The notes beneath the pieces were generated by a model. It was not told the DNA's origin. It saw only the letters and a list, made by a program, of their open reading frames with translations, and searched no databases. The position numbers and the translations under genes were made by a program. From assembly GCF_030867145.1 (NCBI RefSeq), contig NC_134428.1, positions 9,796,001 to 9,860,000 on the forward strand: a DNA stretch of 64,000 nucleotides. Direction: 5' to 3'. This document shows positions 11,801 through 22,595 of this stretch, piece after piece. Each line of letters begins with the position of its first letter. The stretch's first letter is position 1. Source of the DNA: Opisthocomus hoazin. Lineage: Eukaryota > Chordata > Aves > Opisthocomiformes > Opisthocomidae.

Positions 11801-14800
11801 TTTCCTAAGGCTTCCCCCACACACCTCCAGTTGGCTCAGAAAACTCGTATGTTGCACGGGCACATGCAGGAGAGCCAGCTTGCTGTGGTCATGATTGTGG
11901 CAAAACCTTCCCAGAACCTCCATCTAGATGATGTAAACTAGAATAGGTCAAAGCCAAGACTTACGCTCTGCCTGCAAGCCAGGCAGTGGCCATTGGAGAG
12001 GTCCTTGGCCACCCGAGGGGGGATGTTGGTTGTGGTCAGTGAGCACAGAACGTAACTGCCCTGGGCTTTGGTTTCTGGGTGCAAGCAGTAGGTGGTATTG
12101 TGACAGGATCTGAGCTGGATGCTTGCAGGAGCCTCTGAGGCCGTGGAGGCATCCTGTAGCAGGGCAATCCCGTAGCAGAGACTTGGGATATTAACGCTGG
12201 GGTTCATAGGATCATAACGGTTGGAAAAGACCTCCAAGATAATGAAGTCCAGCCGTGTTTGGGCCTCTCTCACACTCATCTGTCCCAGTTATGAGTGTGG
12301 CTGGTGGGTGAGAGGCAGCCCTGCTCCTGCTTTGCCTCCCAGCCAGCTTGATAGGGTCACCACTGGCTTTGCTGCTGGAGCTGCCGGCTGACCCCGGGCC
12401 TGCATGGGAGGGCATTGCGTCCCTGCAGACCCCCGGGATTAGTAACTCGCAACAGCTCATTGCTCTCTCACATCCTGCTGTTTAACAAAATTCCTGGGAG
12501 GTGTGTTGGGCTGTTAAACGAGCTTGAAGCAGCCCACAAGGTGGTACAGCCCGCTGATCCGAGGGAAGTGGCTGCGTGCTGCGATCCGTGGCAGGCTTGT
12601 TGACCGGCAAGGCTCTCAATTCACTGAAAAGCCTTGTTCCAGAATGTTACCATGTGACTTAGTCTTTGTCCCAGGAGGTTTAACTGGAGCCCTGGAATAT
12701 GCATGGTAGCTGTGAGAAGGAAGAACTAGAACATTCCTTATTTAGGTAATCTCCTAATAACCTCCCAGTTCCCTAAAAATAGTGCAGGATAAAATGCTCC
12801 ACTGTACCAGACTGGCGCTGAGCTGGGAAATGGGAGTTGCTGGATAATCTAAAACTCACTTGCTTGTCTCTCACTCTGACACTAACCTCAGGAAAGCATT
12901 TCCTATTTTTAGCTTCATTAGTTGAAGTGTGTTAAAGTCCCTGGATGCATAGATATCCATTATTTTGAATAGAACATGTATACCAGTCTCTTAAATAGTG
13001 GTGAAATTCTCTACCTTCCTCTAGATTGTAATTTAATACATAGTTAGGGTAAAAGTAAAAAATACAGAACTAGAAACACTTAATCAATATATAACATCAA
13101 AAAAGTCAGTGTTTGACATCCTCTACTGAGTTATCCAGGTAACTTACATTGTATGTAGAGTGGCTGTTGTGGGCTGAAACTTTTCCAAGATCTCTGTTTA
13201 CTTTCTCTGACCTTTTCCCGTTCATTTTACCTCCCGGTGCTTAGGCAGTTGCTTCCTGAGGAGGAGCTTCCCGCAGCTTTGTGCAGGGCTCTCCCTCCCG
13301 TGCCAGACCATTCCATCACCTTTCAAGCCCCGTTGTGTTTGTCGTTCTTGACACCACCAGAAGCACTGCACAGCCTGGGTGGTGTTTGCTCCTGCTTCCA
13401 AGCAGCGTGCAGTGATGGCAGTGCCAGAGCAAGTCTGCGCTGATCCCAGAAGCAGCATTTGGTGAGCAAACACTGTGCTGGGAACGCTGTTCACACACGG
13501 GTTTACTCAGGCTGCAGACGAAGACCTTTGTCCTTGCGCTTTTCCTGTGCACTGGGGGCAGCGAGGTAATAATCTCGTGTTCGGTAGGCAGCAAGAGTAA
13601 CTGGCAGTCGGAAAGCTGCAGGAAAAAGAAGACTATCCGCTCTGTGGGAGACAAGTTGAAAGGCCGAAAGCAGAAAGTGAAATTTGAGCTGTTTGTGTGG
13701 CCACAACCTTTTTAGACAGCTATGCAAGGGACAGGCCAGATCCTGATGAGGCAAGGTCACCTCAACAAGCAAGGGAATGAAGTAAGACAGACGAGGGGAT
13801 GAGAAGTAGCCGTGTTGGGGTTGAGTAAGGTTTTATCACAAGCTTTAGTCTCTTGTAGTGTCTGTTTGGAGAAGGAAAGGAACCAAGAAAGGATCTGATG
13901 CTGTCAGCATCGTGCTTGGTCCTGCGAGGTGCTTTCTAGTGGAGAAGAGTACACATTTGTGGGTGATTCTTAGGGCTGTGCAGATTTCGGGGCTAACGTG
14001 ATCTGTTTAGTAGAAGAAACAGGACCAATTAACCTCATGATTCAAGCGTAAGAGAAATTTGGGTCAGCAAGTGTTTTGTTTTGGTTTTTTTTCCTGTGCA
14101 GACCAGGACTGTAGACAGTACCCCAGCTAGTCATCGAACGAGTGCTGAGGGACGCAGTGGCTCTCGGTGACCGCTGAGAGTGTGTCCTCCGGCCTGGGCC
14201 AGTCCCGCTGCTTCTCCTCTCCCTGGCTGCAGCCCGTCGTACGTTCAGCATACCGTTCCTGCCTGTGCGCTGATTCACGTGTTCTTCATTTCTTGGAAAA
14301 GCAGGGCCACTTTGGTTACCACTACGCCTACGACCCCTTGCTTACCAGAACCCATCCTGGTACATATTCATCTTTCAGCTGTAAACCAAACTCACCCCAG
14401 CAAAAGCCCCATCTGTTTTAGCACTCAAGCTGTACTTCTTCCTCATTTGAATTTGAAGATTGAAGGGATATCTAATTTACCTCTCTCTCTTAGGAGCTTA
14501 AAACGCTGCCTTTGTACATTGGCATGTCTTTGGTGCTTCAGGAGACAGCCTGAATCAGCTCTCCTTCTACGTTAACCATACCTACTGACATCTTTTGCAG
14601 ATTTCAAGTGTTTATTTTGCTAACTGCATCTCATCCTGTTTTACAGGAGCCTTTAAAGAACGTGTAAGGTTCCTGTCCGTTAAAAAAACCTTTCAGCCAA
14701 ACACGAACTCCCTTCCTGGGCAGGGCATCCGTTTCACTCTGCCTGCAAAGCGGTGACTGAGCTCACCGCTCGCTGTGCATGTTCACCCTCTGTGCAGGAA

Positions 14801-17800
14801 CCAAAGGCACTGCCTGCGGCTGTGGAGTGGGCGGCTGTAGCGTCAAGAGGAGACGCTGCTTTAGTTCCAGCCCCAAGTAACTGCTGTGCACGTGCTCCCT
14901 GGAGTGCTGCCTGCAGCCGTGCCCGGTGCCCGAGGCCACACCAAGAAACATGTTTCATTACAGCTTGTGCCGGTGGCTCAGCTGCACTCGAGTCAGCGTA
15001 GCCTTTCTGCTTCGGCTGGTAGTGTCTGCGTTCGTGACAGCTGAGCTGGGACGTGTTTCTGCTCATGGTGTCTTGCTAGTCCCATGTTCCTTTGTACGGG
15101 TAAAATGTCTTGTATTGCCTTCCACTGAAGGATGCTGCCTTGCTCAGGTGGGACCGACACCCTACTGGGTTGTGTTGTGAGGTACTGCTGGTGGCAGTAT
15201 GGTTTTAACTCCATAGCAACCATTTTTTTGGCAACAAGGTCATTCAAGAGAACCAATTGGGAAAGGTGTTGTCATTGTTTTTTACATGGCATTCCTGTTT
15301 TCACTCGTATTTTGACCCTCTCTCGTGTCTCTTCTTGGGGCTTCATGTCCACTTGCAGGCTCCGAGACAGTGCAAGTAGCATCTTCTTATCCCTGCTTGA
15401 AATCCTCTGTTCCAAAGCCAGGGTAAGCCACAGAAAATTGGGTGGCAAATTCCTTTGCCAGTAAAAAAGGTAAACTAATCTCTGCTCTTGGAAGGACAGT
15501 AAGTATTGGGTGTGCAACCCCTTCACGCCTGGAGAAATCTTAAACCTGTTAGAAATGAGGGAGGTGGGGTGTAAACGAAGGCAGTAACTGAAGAGGACAG
15601 CCACAGCAAGAGTCTCCGTGTGGGAGCCTGGACGTAGCGTGACACAGGTTGGCCTGGAGACTCTGGGAGTGATTAAAGGTCAGTGGGATCAGCCTGTGTG
15701 GGGAGGGACGGGCGTTCGGGTCCGATGGAGGAGGCTGTGTCTGGACTTTTCTGCAAATATCTTCTCTGCCTTCAAGTGACTGCTCTTTTCCTGGGCACCA
15801 CTCTGAAGTGTTCAGCTCGGGACGTGCCCTCTCGGATCTGAGTTCCCACAGTCACAGGCAGCTCTGGAGTCGAGGTTTAGCCCAGGGAGGTGAATCTGAA
15901 GGACATGTGTTTCCAGCCGCAGGCCTTGGGAACGCCGTCCACTCCTCACAGGCAGGCTTTAGATCCATGTGCAGGTACAGGAGCATTTTCAATATCACAT
16001 TGATGCGATTAGTTAGCAAACAATGATTTTTCTTCTGAATTTCCTATGGGAGAAGTTATAATTTGCGGGTCAGGTTTAGCCTCCCCTGTGCTTGCCCCGT
16101 CTCGTCCCTGAGTGCGGGCTGCCTGCCCAGCCGCAGCCCGACGCTGCACTGGCTCCCCGAGCAGCGGTGGGGATGCACGGGTCCGAGGGGAGCCGCCGCT
16201 GAGGCAGCCCGTGAGGGGGAAGGGTGGGGAGAGGCAGTGCGGGAGGTGGAGGTGGAGCAGTCGTGCAGTACTGGGGGAGAGGCAGAATCTGATGCGAAGT
16301 GACGACTGGTAGTGAGTGACAGTGTGTTTGCCTCCAGTTGGTCACAGAATCACAGAATGGTAGAGGGTTGGAAGGGACCTCTGTGGGTCATCTAGTCCAA
16401 CCCTCCTGCTGAAGCAGGGTCACCCAGAGCAGGCTGCACAGGACCTTGTCCAGGCGGGTCTTGAATATCTCCAGAGAAGGAGACTCCACAACCTCCCTGG
16501 GCAGCCTGTTCCAGTGCTCCGTCACCCTCAGAGGGAAGAAGTTCTTCCTCATGTTCAGACGGAACTTCCTGTGCTTCAGTTTGTGCCCATTGCCCCTTGT
16601 CCTGTCACTGGGCACCACTGAAAAGAGCTTGGCCCCATCCTCCTGACACCCACCCTGCAGATATTTATAACCATTTATTAGGTCCCCTCTCAGCCTTCTC
16701 TTCTTCAGGCTGAACAAGCCCAGCTCCCTCAGCCTCTCCTTGTAGGGGAGATGCTCCAGTCCCCTCACCATCCTTGTAGCCCTCCGCTGGACTCTCTCCA
16801 GTAGCTCTTCATCTTTCTTGAACTGGGGAGCCCAGAACTGGACACAGTACTCCAGATGAGGCCTCACCAGGGCAGTGTAGAAGGGAAAGAGAACCTCCCT
16901 CATCCTGCTGGCCACACTCTTCTTGATGCACCCCAGGATGCCATTGGCCTTCTTGGCAGCCAGGGCACACTGCTGGCTTGTGGTTAACCTGTCGTCCACC
17001 AGGACACCCAGGTCCCTCTCTGCAGAGCTGCTCTCCAGCAGGTCCACCCCAAGCCTGTACTGATGCATGGGGTTGTTCCTCCCCAGGTGCAGGACCCTGC
17101 ATTTGCCTTTGTTGAACCTCATCAGGTTCCTCTCTGCCCAACAGAGGCAGCCTGTCCAGGTCACACTGAATGGCAGCACAGCCTTCCGGTGTGTCTACCA
17201 CTGCTCCCAGTTTGGCGTCATCAGCAAACTTGCTGAGGGTACACTCTAACTCTTCATCTAGGTCATTGATGAAGAAGTTAAACAAGACTGGGCCCAGTAC
17301 TGACCCCTGAGGGACACCACTAGTTACCAGCCTCCAACTAGACTCAGCGCCACTGATGACAACCCTCGGAGTTCTGCCATTCAGCCAGTTCTCAATCCAC
17401 CTGACTGGCCACTCATCCAGCCCACACCTCCTGAGCTTCCGTATGAGGATGTTACGGGAGACAGTCTGAAAACCCGTGCTGAAGTCGAGGTAGACAACAT
17501 CCACGGCTCTCCCTTCGTCTACCCAGCCAGTCATGTCATCGTAGAAAGCTATTAGATTGGTCAGGCATGATTTCCCCTTGGTGAATCCATGCTGACTACT
17601 CCTGATAACCTTCTTTTCTTCCACTTGCTTGATGATGGCCTCTAGGATAAGATGCTCCATCACCTTTCCTGGGATAAAGGTGAGGCTGACCGGCCTGTAG
17701 TTCCCTGGGTCCTCCTTCTTGCCCTTTTTAAAGATTGGAGTGACACTGGCCTTTCTCCAGTCCTCGGGCACCTCTCCTGTCCTCCAGGACCTCTCAAAGA

Positions 17801-20800
17801 TGATGGAGAGTGGCTCAGCAATGGCATCCGCCAGCTCCCTCAGCACTCGTGGGTGCATTCCATCGGGGCCCATGGATTTGTGGACGTCCAGATCGCTTAA
17901 GCGATCCCTTGCACAGTCCTCCTCGGCCAAGGGAAAGTTGTCCTCTCTGTAGGCTTCTTCTCTTACCTCCGGGGCCTGGGATTCCTGAGGGCCACTCTTA
18001 GCACTGAAGACTGAAGCAAAGGCGGCATTCAGTAGCTCTGCCTTCTCTGCATCCTCCGTCACCAGGACACCCGCCTCATTCAGCAGCGGCCCCACATTGT
18101 CCCTAGCCTTCCTTTTGCTGCTGATGTAGTTGAAGAAGCCCTTCTTGTTGTTTTTGACATCCCTTGCCAGCTTCAATTCCAGGTGGGCCTTGGCCTTCCT
18201 CGTCGCATCCCTGCATGCTCTGACCACGTTTCTGTACTCTTCCCAAGTGGCCTGCCCCTCTTTCCACATTTCATGGACCTTTCTCTTCCACCTGATCTCC
18301 GCTAGAAGCTCCGTGTTTAACCATGCAGGTCTCCTGCCTCCTTTGCTCGATTTCTTTCTCAGGGGGATGCATTGCTCCTGAGCATGGAAGAAGTGTTGTT
18401 TAAAGAGTGACCAGCACTCATGGACCTCCCTGCCTTCGAGAGCCCTGGCCCACGGTATTCCTCCCAGTAGCTCCTTGAAGAGGGCAAAGTCAGCCCTCCT
18501 GAGGTCCAGGGTTTTGATCCTGCTTATCGCCCTGCTTCCTCCACGCAGGATCCTGAACTCGACCATTTCATGGTCACTGCAGCTGAGTCTACCTCCGACC
18601 TTCACATCCTCCACCAGTCCCTCCTTGTTTGTTAATACAAGGTCCAGAAGTGCGCCTTTCCTTGTTGGTTCCTCCACCACTTGCATCAGAAATTTATCAT
18701 CGATGGTCTGTAGGAACCTCCTGGATTGCGCCTGCCTAGCTGTATGGTCTTCCCAGCTGATGTCAGGGTGGTTGAAGTCCCCCATGAGAACCAGGGCCTG
18801 TGACTGTGAGGCTGCTTGCAGCTGCCTGTAGAAGGCCTCATCAACCTCCTCCTCCTGGTCAGGTGGCCTGTAGTACACACCCACTGTAATGTCACCTGTA
18901 TGAGCCTGTCCCTTAATTCTAACCCACAAGCTTTCAACTCGTTCCTCATTTGCCCCCAGGCCAAGCTCAATGCATTCCAGTTGCTCCCTCACATACAGAG
19001 CAACTCCACCACCTCTCCTTGTTGGCCTGTCTTTCCTAAAGAGTCTGTAGCCATCCATGACAGCATGCCAGTCATGCGAGTTGTCCCACCACGTTTCTGT
19101 GATGGCGACCAGGTCATAGCCGTCCTGCTGTATAATGGCTTCCAGCTCCTCCTGTTTATTGCCCATGCTACGTGTGTTGGTATAGACACACTTGAGCTGG
19201 GCTGTCAATCTCACCCCTGACCCTGGCACGCCAAGCCTGGGCTTATCCCTAGTGAGCTGGGCAATATCCCCTTCCCCCTTCGAACCTAGTTTAAAGCCCT
19301 CTCAATGAGCCCCGCCAGCTCATGGCCAAGAATTCTTTTTCCCCTTTGAGATAGCTGAGCTCCACTTGTTGCCAGCAGGCCCGGTGCTGTGTACACCTCC
19401 CCATGATCAAAGAAGCCAAAATTTGACAGAAGGCACCAGTCCCTGAGCCACCTGTTAACCAGGTGAGTTTTCCTGCCCCTTTCAGTGCTGTTCCCTGCCA
19501 CTGATGGGATGGAGGAAAACACCACCTGCGCCCCTGATCCCTCAACCAGTCGCCCCAGTGCCCTGAAGTCCCTTGTGATGGCCTTGGGACTTCTTTCTGC
19601 TATCTCGTCCCTGCCAACCTGCATTACCAGAAAGACGGTCCTGCCTGTCTTTCCTGCAGTAGAAAAGCCGTAACAAGAAGGGGTCACAAGATGAGAGTGG
19701 ATGCGAAAATCTTACGTCCCTGCAATAGCAGAAACGTTTATGGGGTAAAACTTCGGGGTGGTGCAAGTGTGCTCCCGGTGTGCTGAAGGCGGATAAACCC
19801 AGTGGTGCTTATCTGCTCACAAATACAGATGCTGCTGAGAAACACTGAAAAAACCCTCAAACGACGAGAAATCTAGAGCCTGGGTTATCAGGGAAGGGAA
19901 CCTGAGCGTGGGGTCGTGTAAGTCTGTTTGAAGAAGGATGAGGTAGCGTCCTTTCTGCTGTCAGAATCACAGCGGTGCAGCCTGGACAATCTCTGCCTGT
20001 CTTCACTGGCACCTGCTGGGATTTTCGTTAAAAAGCTCTGATCTTGCGCGCAGCGGTGGAAGCGAGGAGGGCTGCTACCCGTTGCAGTTCCCTGTTTCAT
20101 GGGTATGTAGTTCTGGACAGAAGGCGACAGCCCTTTTGCCATTCCCCACTGTTTCCAGGCAAGGGCTCGCATGCGGTAATGAGTGCCGGTGTGAGCCCTC
20201 CTGCATCCCGCGTCCTCACGCTGGTAGAGCCGGGCAGGAGCGAACGGCTCTTGGATCCTCCCGGGTGCTGGGTGCGGGGAGAGTGTCTGTGGTGTGGCAT
20301 GTCGGGGTCACAGGACTCTCCTTTCTAGCAGCAAGTAATTTTGAAGTATTCCGCACTGTGCCTTACTTGGGCTCTTTATTTTTTTTCATACCTCAGATAA
20401 ACTGTGTTATGGTGGAGTAACCGAAAGGTAAAATCAATGACTGGCACGGTACAATCCTTCTTTAAAAAACAGGGACAAAGCCCAAACTTCAAAAGCATGG
20501 CGGGGGGAAGATCAACTTCCTATAGTTGAAGAAAACCAGAAAGTGCCAAGCAGTGTCAGCCCTGCCCTCTAGTGCTGCCGGCGAGTGGGATGGTGTTGGT
20601 GTTGTTGCATGGTTCACAGCGATGCTGCCCGGGACCAGGCTCGCCTGCTTGTTTTAAGGCATATTAGTGGGGGGGGTGGGGGGGGGCGAGGGGGGTTGTG
20701 GTTTTTTTCTTGTTCCTTTGTGTTAGGGGGTGGTGGTGTTTATAGTGTTTTCATAGGATTTTGCTGCAAGGCAACCAAAAATCAACCTCAAGCTTTGGTG

Positions 20801-21104
20801 GATGATGGGCTCTCTTAAAAAACAACCACCATGAAGTATCTCGAGCACCTATGATAATTGTTATGCTAAAAATTAAAATAAGCTGCAAAAGAGTAAGAGT
20901 GTTTATGTGATTTACCCTTAACTGAAGCTTTCCCTCCGCAGTATTGAAGGCGAGTATGTGCCAGTGGCCGGCGATGAGGTGACCTACAAGATGTGCACCA
21001 TCCCTCCAAAGAATGAGAAGCTGCAGGCGGTGGAGGTGGTGATCACCCACCTGGCTCCCGGGACTAAGCACGAGACCTGGTCGGGGCACGTCGTCAGCTC
21101 CTGA
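2812..21104 (+). CDS. CARHSP1: CARHSP1, calcium-regulated heat-stable protein 1 (cold-shock domain RNA-binding protein)
   Basis: Coding exons are 2812-2984, 5887-6009 and 20942-21104, all with GT-AG introns. Joined they give 459 nt, or 152 aa, against 147 in human. Residues 1-57 are a Ser/Pro-rich tail with the basic RTRTFSAT segment (51-58), whose serine corresponds to the Akt/calcineurin-regulated Ser52 of mammals. Residues about 62-130 form one cold-shock domain. The RNP1-like KGHGFITP is at 79-86 and the RNP2-like DIFVHIS at 92-98. The C-terminus, ending in GHVVSS, is near-identical to mammals. Known family role: cytoplasmic binding of single-stranded RNA, including stabilisation of TNF mRNA, with phosphorylation controlled by calcium/calcineurin. 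The ATG at 2812 was chosen because it gives the family N-terminus MSSEP and follows an acceptor at 2791 or 2802. Any 5' UTR exon lies upstream and was not located. The gene converges on PMM2. Confidence 0.96.
2985..5886 (+). other. CARHSP1 intron between first and second coding exons
   Basis: The donor is GTGAGT at 2985 and the acceptor is TGCAG ending at 5886, a phase 2 intron. Apart from the TG-rich stretch near 5431 I see no gene, RNA or repeat I can name. Open frames here are short, start at arbitrary codons and match no family I know. Confidence 0.85.
5431..5485. repeat. Imperfect TG/TATG microsatellite
   Basis: Alternating purine-pyrimidine sequence made of TGTGTG, TATG and CATACG units over about 55 bases. 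It is interrupted, so probably of low mutability. It lies about 400 bases upstream of the second CARHSP1 coding exon. Confidence 0.8.
6235..7265 (-). mobile_element. Ancient, diverged CR1-type LINE fragment, antisense to CARHSP1
   Basis: The plus strand reads like the complement of an old CR1/L3-like ORF2 3' half. Recognisable stations in order: a segment like the complement of 'gatggagaatcc' (about 6310-6345), 'gttaattacctttactgttaag' (about 6387-6408), 'gataaactaaacagatgaagc' (about 6557-6577), 'ccataattgcattagccct' (about 6753-6771), 'ttgttcctagatgta' (about 6893-6907) and 'gagaagtcaacaaaagcctta' (about 7220-7240). The spacing resembles reptilian/avian CR1 relics, about 1 kb in all. No open frame survives. 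The call is from memory of CR1 consensus sequences, so the boundaries and subfamily are uncertain. Confidence 0.55.
7525..7620 (-). mobile_element. Possible second old CR1 3' tail, antisense
   Basis: The stretch containing 'gaacatctagtctgacctct' (about 7550-7569) resembles the complement of the 'AGGTCAGACTAGATG' 3' tail common to old CR1 elements. In an antisense element the tail sits at the low-coordinate end, so this would be a copy separate from the one at 6235-7265. The match is short and the octamer repeat is not preserved. Confidence 0.35.
8395..8880. other. CpG-rich patch inside the CARHSP1 intron
   Basis: GC- and CpG-rich block (CCGCCCCGGGCC, GCGCGGG, CGCCCGGG, AGCGCGCTCC) in an otherwise AT-moderate intron. 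Several overlapping frames of 130-180 codons stay open on both strands, which is expected from GC content and not evidence of coding. It could be an internal promoter or enhancer. No splice sites linking it to the CARHSP1 coding exons were identified. Confidence 0.4.
10099..10185. repeat. 29-bp tandem repeat, three copies
   Basis: Three head-to-tail copies of a 29-bp unit beginning ATGTGGATGG and ending GGGTGGAG, at 10099-10127, 10128-10156 and 10157-10185. Copies differ at only a few positions (GATATC versus GACATC, and a T to G change in the third). A 29-bp period is not a multiple of three, so it is not a coding repeat. Confidence 0.9.
12206..12275 (-). mobile_element. CR1 3' tail fragment, antisense
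   Basis: The sequence 'ggttggaaaagacctccaag' (12220-12239), preceded by 'tcataggatcataa', is the complement of the CR1 3' end. The two terminal octamers have decayed. Only about 70 bases are recognisable. It is inserted antisense in the CARHSP1 intron, the same orientation as the larger CR1 at 16.3-19.7 kb. Confidence 0.7.
16388..19229 (-). pseudogene. CR1 ORF2 (endonuclease-reverse transcriptase), one frameshift
   Basis: From the ATG at 19229 the frame is open for nearly 700 codons of family sequence. An APE-type endonuclease comes first, with motifs [16 protein letters not shown] and SDHEMVEF, and is followed by the reverse transcriptase with GNYRPVSL, the YLDF catalytic Asp, [10 protein letters not shown] and the FADD box. 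At about 17141-17147 seven bases stand where CR1 elements have six, shifting the frame. The C-terminal 240 or so residues ([29 protein letters not shown]) continue in another frame to the stop at 16388. In the original frame a non-homologous tail continues to 16809. The segment after YLDF reads STGFQT where CR1 usually has SKAFDT, an unusual change next to the active site. Expression is not implied. Confidence 0.92.
19286..19660 (-). pseudogene. CR1 ORF1 C-terminal fragment (5'-truncated)
   Basis: The minus-strand frame ending at 19286 contains [27 protein letters not shown] and [16 protein letters not shown], which are typical of the esterase-like C-terminal part of avian CR1 ORF1. ORF2 starts 57 bases after its stop, the normal dicistronic spacing. 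The N-terminal part of ORF1 is missing because the element is 5'-truncated. Family similarity fades above about 19660. Confidence 0.85.
20669..20695 (+). repeat. G-rich tract, potential G-quadruplex
   Basis: Runs of 8, 9 and 6 guanines separated by one to three bases on the sense strand of the CARHSP1 pre-mRNA, about 250 bases upstream of the last coding exon. The long runs can supply at least four G3 tracts. It is followed by a T-rich stretch and a second G-rich patch (ggggg tggtggtg) near 20727. Confidence 0.75.
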
Positions 21105-21186
21105 GGCTCCGCTGCCGGCGAGGCCGCTGCCGGGGACGGGGCCTGGAGAGGGTCTGCGGCTTGGGCGGGGGGGGCGCTGCGTGGTC

Positions 21187-21192
21187 AATAAA
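21187..21192 (+). terminator. Proximal CARHSP1 polyadenylation signal AATAAA
   Basis: Canonical hexamer 83 bases after the stop codon. It is followed 37 bases later by an uninterrupted run of guanines, in the position where GU/G-rich downstream elements act. Confidence 0.65.
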
Positions 21193-21229
21193 GCAGAAGC
21201 AGGCCAAAACTACCGTTTTACAGCAGGTC

Positions 21230-21251
21230 GGGGGGGGGGGGGGGGGGGGGG
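21230..21251. repeat. Homopolymer of 22 guanines
   Basis: Uninterrupted G run on the plus strand, just downstream of the first CARHSP1 AATAAA. It could act as a G-rich downstream element or pause site. The exact length is likely to be unreliable in an assembly. Confidence 0.9.
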
Positions 21252-22595
21252 AAGGGAATTCAAATGCTAATCAAAAAAATCTAGTGTATCGTGTTTACAA
21301 CAAACATATTTTAAAGAGACCCGGTTTGTGTGCTTGGTGGCGCTGGGGAGCGGTTTGGTTTTTGTTTTATCTCGTGAGCTGATTCCAGGGAATGCCCAGG
21401 GGAAGCGGGGAGAGGTTGGGAGGAGAGCGCTGCTAGCAGCGGAGGCACAGCGCCAGGGCCCCGTGCGTTCCCCTGAGCCGAGATGCCGGAGCCTCGGAGC
21501 ACACCTGTCCCCGCAGCCGAGGCGTTCGGCGCTGCTGTGTGTTCCTCTGCCGCAGAGCGGCTGCTGCGGGCTGGCAGTCCCCGGTGGGGGCTACGCTCCG
21601 ATGGCCCCGTGCCTGTCGGAGGTTACGCTCCCGATGGCCACGGCTCCGTGCCTTCAGGCGCATGGTGTGTGAGCGGTGCAGCTGCGTGCGTGGGGAGCGT
21701 TGTGGCGGTAGAGCCTGGGTTGTCCGTGAATTTACTTAGGTGCCTTGATGGTTGATTAACAGCAGATTTTATAGGCCAGTGTTAAAAAACCAAACCAAAC
21801 TTAAAAAAATTTTGCTTCAAGGTAGGTGGTAGAGTGGATACCTCATAGCCTCTGACCGTGTCTGAATTCAGAGAAAGCCAAAGATTCCCTCCTTGACGGC
21901 ACGTGGCTGGGTATCTGCCGCGGCATTTCGCTGGGTGGGCAGACTACCTGCCCTGCAGAAAAGCATGTTACATGCAGTCGGGTGATGGAACACTGCGCAA
22001 GTGACCTGAGAGGCGCAGCTGTCTCGGTGAGGGGGAATTCTGCTGCTGCTTCCCTGGCAAACCTGCTCGGTGGGACGTGGCACAGCCACCCTTGCCCTGA
22101 CTCTTCGCTGCCCGTGAGGTTTCCTGTAGTTGCGGTGCAGCTGAATTGGTTTGGTTCCTGCATGCCTTCCACATCGTGTTTTCAGATGAGGCGTTTTCCT
22201 CTGTCATGTTCCTCACAGTGGATTTTTATTGTCTTTGCAAATAAAAGGCATAACAAAGATGGCGCGCTGCTCTCCTGTCGGTGGTGTGGAACAGTCACGC
22301 TGCAGCTGCCAGTTTGCAGTTCCAGCACCAGGAACTGGCTGTCGGGAAGCATCATGAAGCTCTTCCACAGCAGCTGGGCTGCTCGGAGGCCTGCCCCGGG
22401 GAGCGCGCAGACACAGGGCGGCGAGTGCCTGCTGGGCTGGCTAGGGTCCCCTCAGCCCTGCCCGCCACGCACGGAGATGAGCAGCCTGCAGCGCAGCGCT
22501 GCAGGCTTCTGTTCATTTTTTATTAACCGTAAGACTTAGTAGTGGTGGATTTAAGACTGCCCGGCTTCTTGGAGTATCATCACGGCTTCCTTTAC

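Larger units (their letters stand above)
16341..19670 (-). mobile_element. Nearly intact CR1 LINE, 5'-truncated, antisense in CARHSP1 intron
   Basis: About 3.3 kb read on the minus strand. Its 3' end carries the CR1 hallmark, two copies of the octamer ATTCTGTG (16343-16358 on the complement). Upstream of that come the whole of ORF2 (endonuclease and reverse transcriptase) and the C-terminal third of ORF1. The element is truncated inside ORF1 near 19660-19680. No poly(A) and no obvious target duplication are seen, as expected for CR1. ORF2 has a single frameshift and no in-frame stop before it, so the insertion is young compared with the other CR1 pieces in this window. A truncated copy would lack its own promoter. 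Confidence 0.93.
6010..20941 (+). other. Large last intron of CARHSP1 (14.9 kb)
   Basis: The donor is GTAAGT at 6010 and the acceptor is CCGCAG ending at 20941, phase 2, splitting the Asp codon of HISD. It contains the interspersed repeats listed separately, a CpG-rich patch, a 29-bp tandem repeat and a G-rich tract near the acceptor. Stretches 7650-8390, 8890-10090, 10200-12200, 12300-16330 and 19690-20660 show no gene that I recognise. The open frames there are short or GC-driven and differ between strands without codon-use or motif support. Confidence 0.85.

Noticed and set aside
11297-11923. Open frame of 208 codons on the minus strand in the CARHSP1 intron
   Set aside because: No recognisable domain, no neighbouring splice signals tied to a known gene and no codon or motif support.
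16809-17140. C-terminal 110 residues of the long CR1 ORF2 frame
   Set aside because: This tail is a frameshift product. The genuine CR1 C-terminus continues in another frame (16388-17140), so it was not counted as a protein extension.
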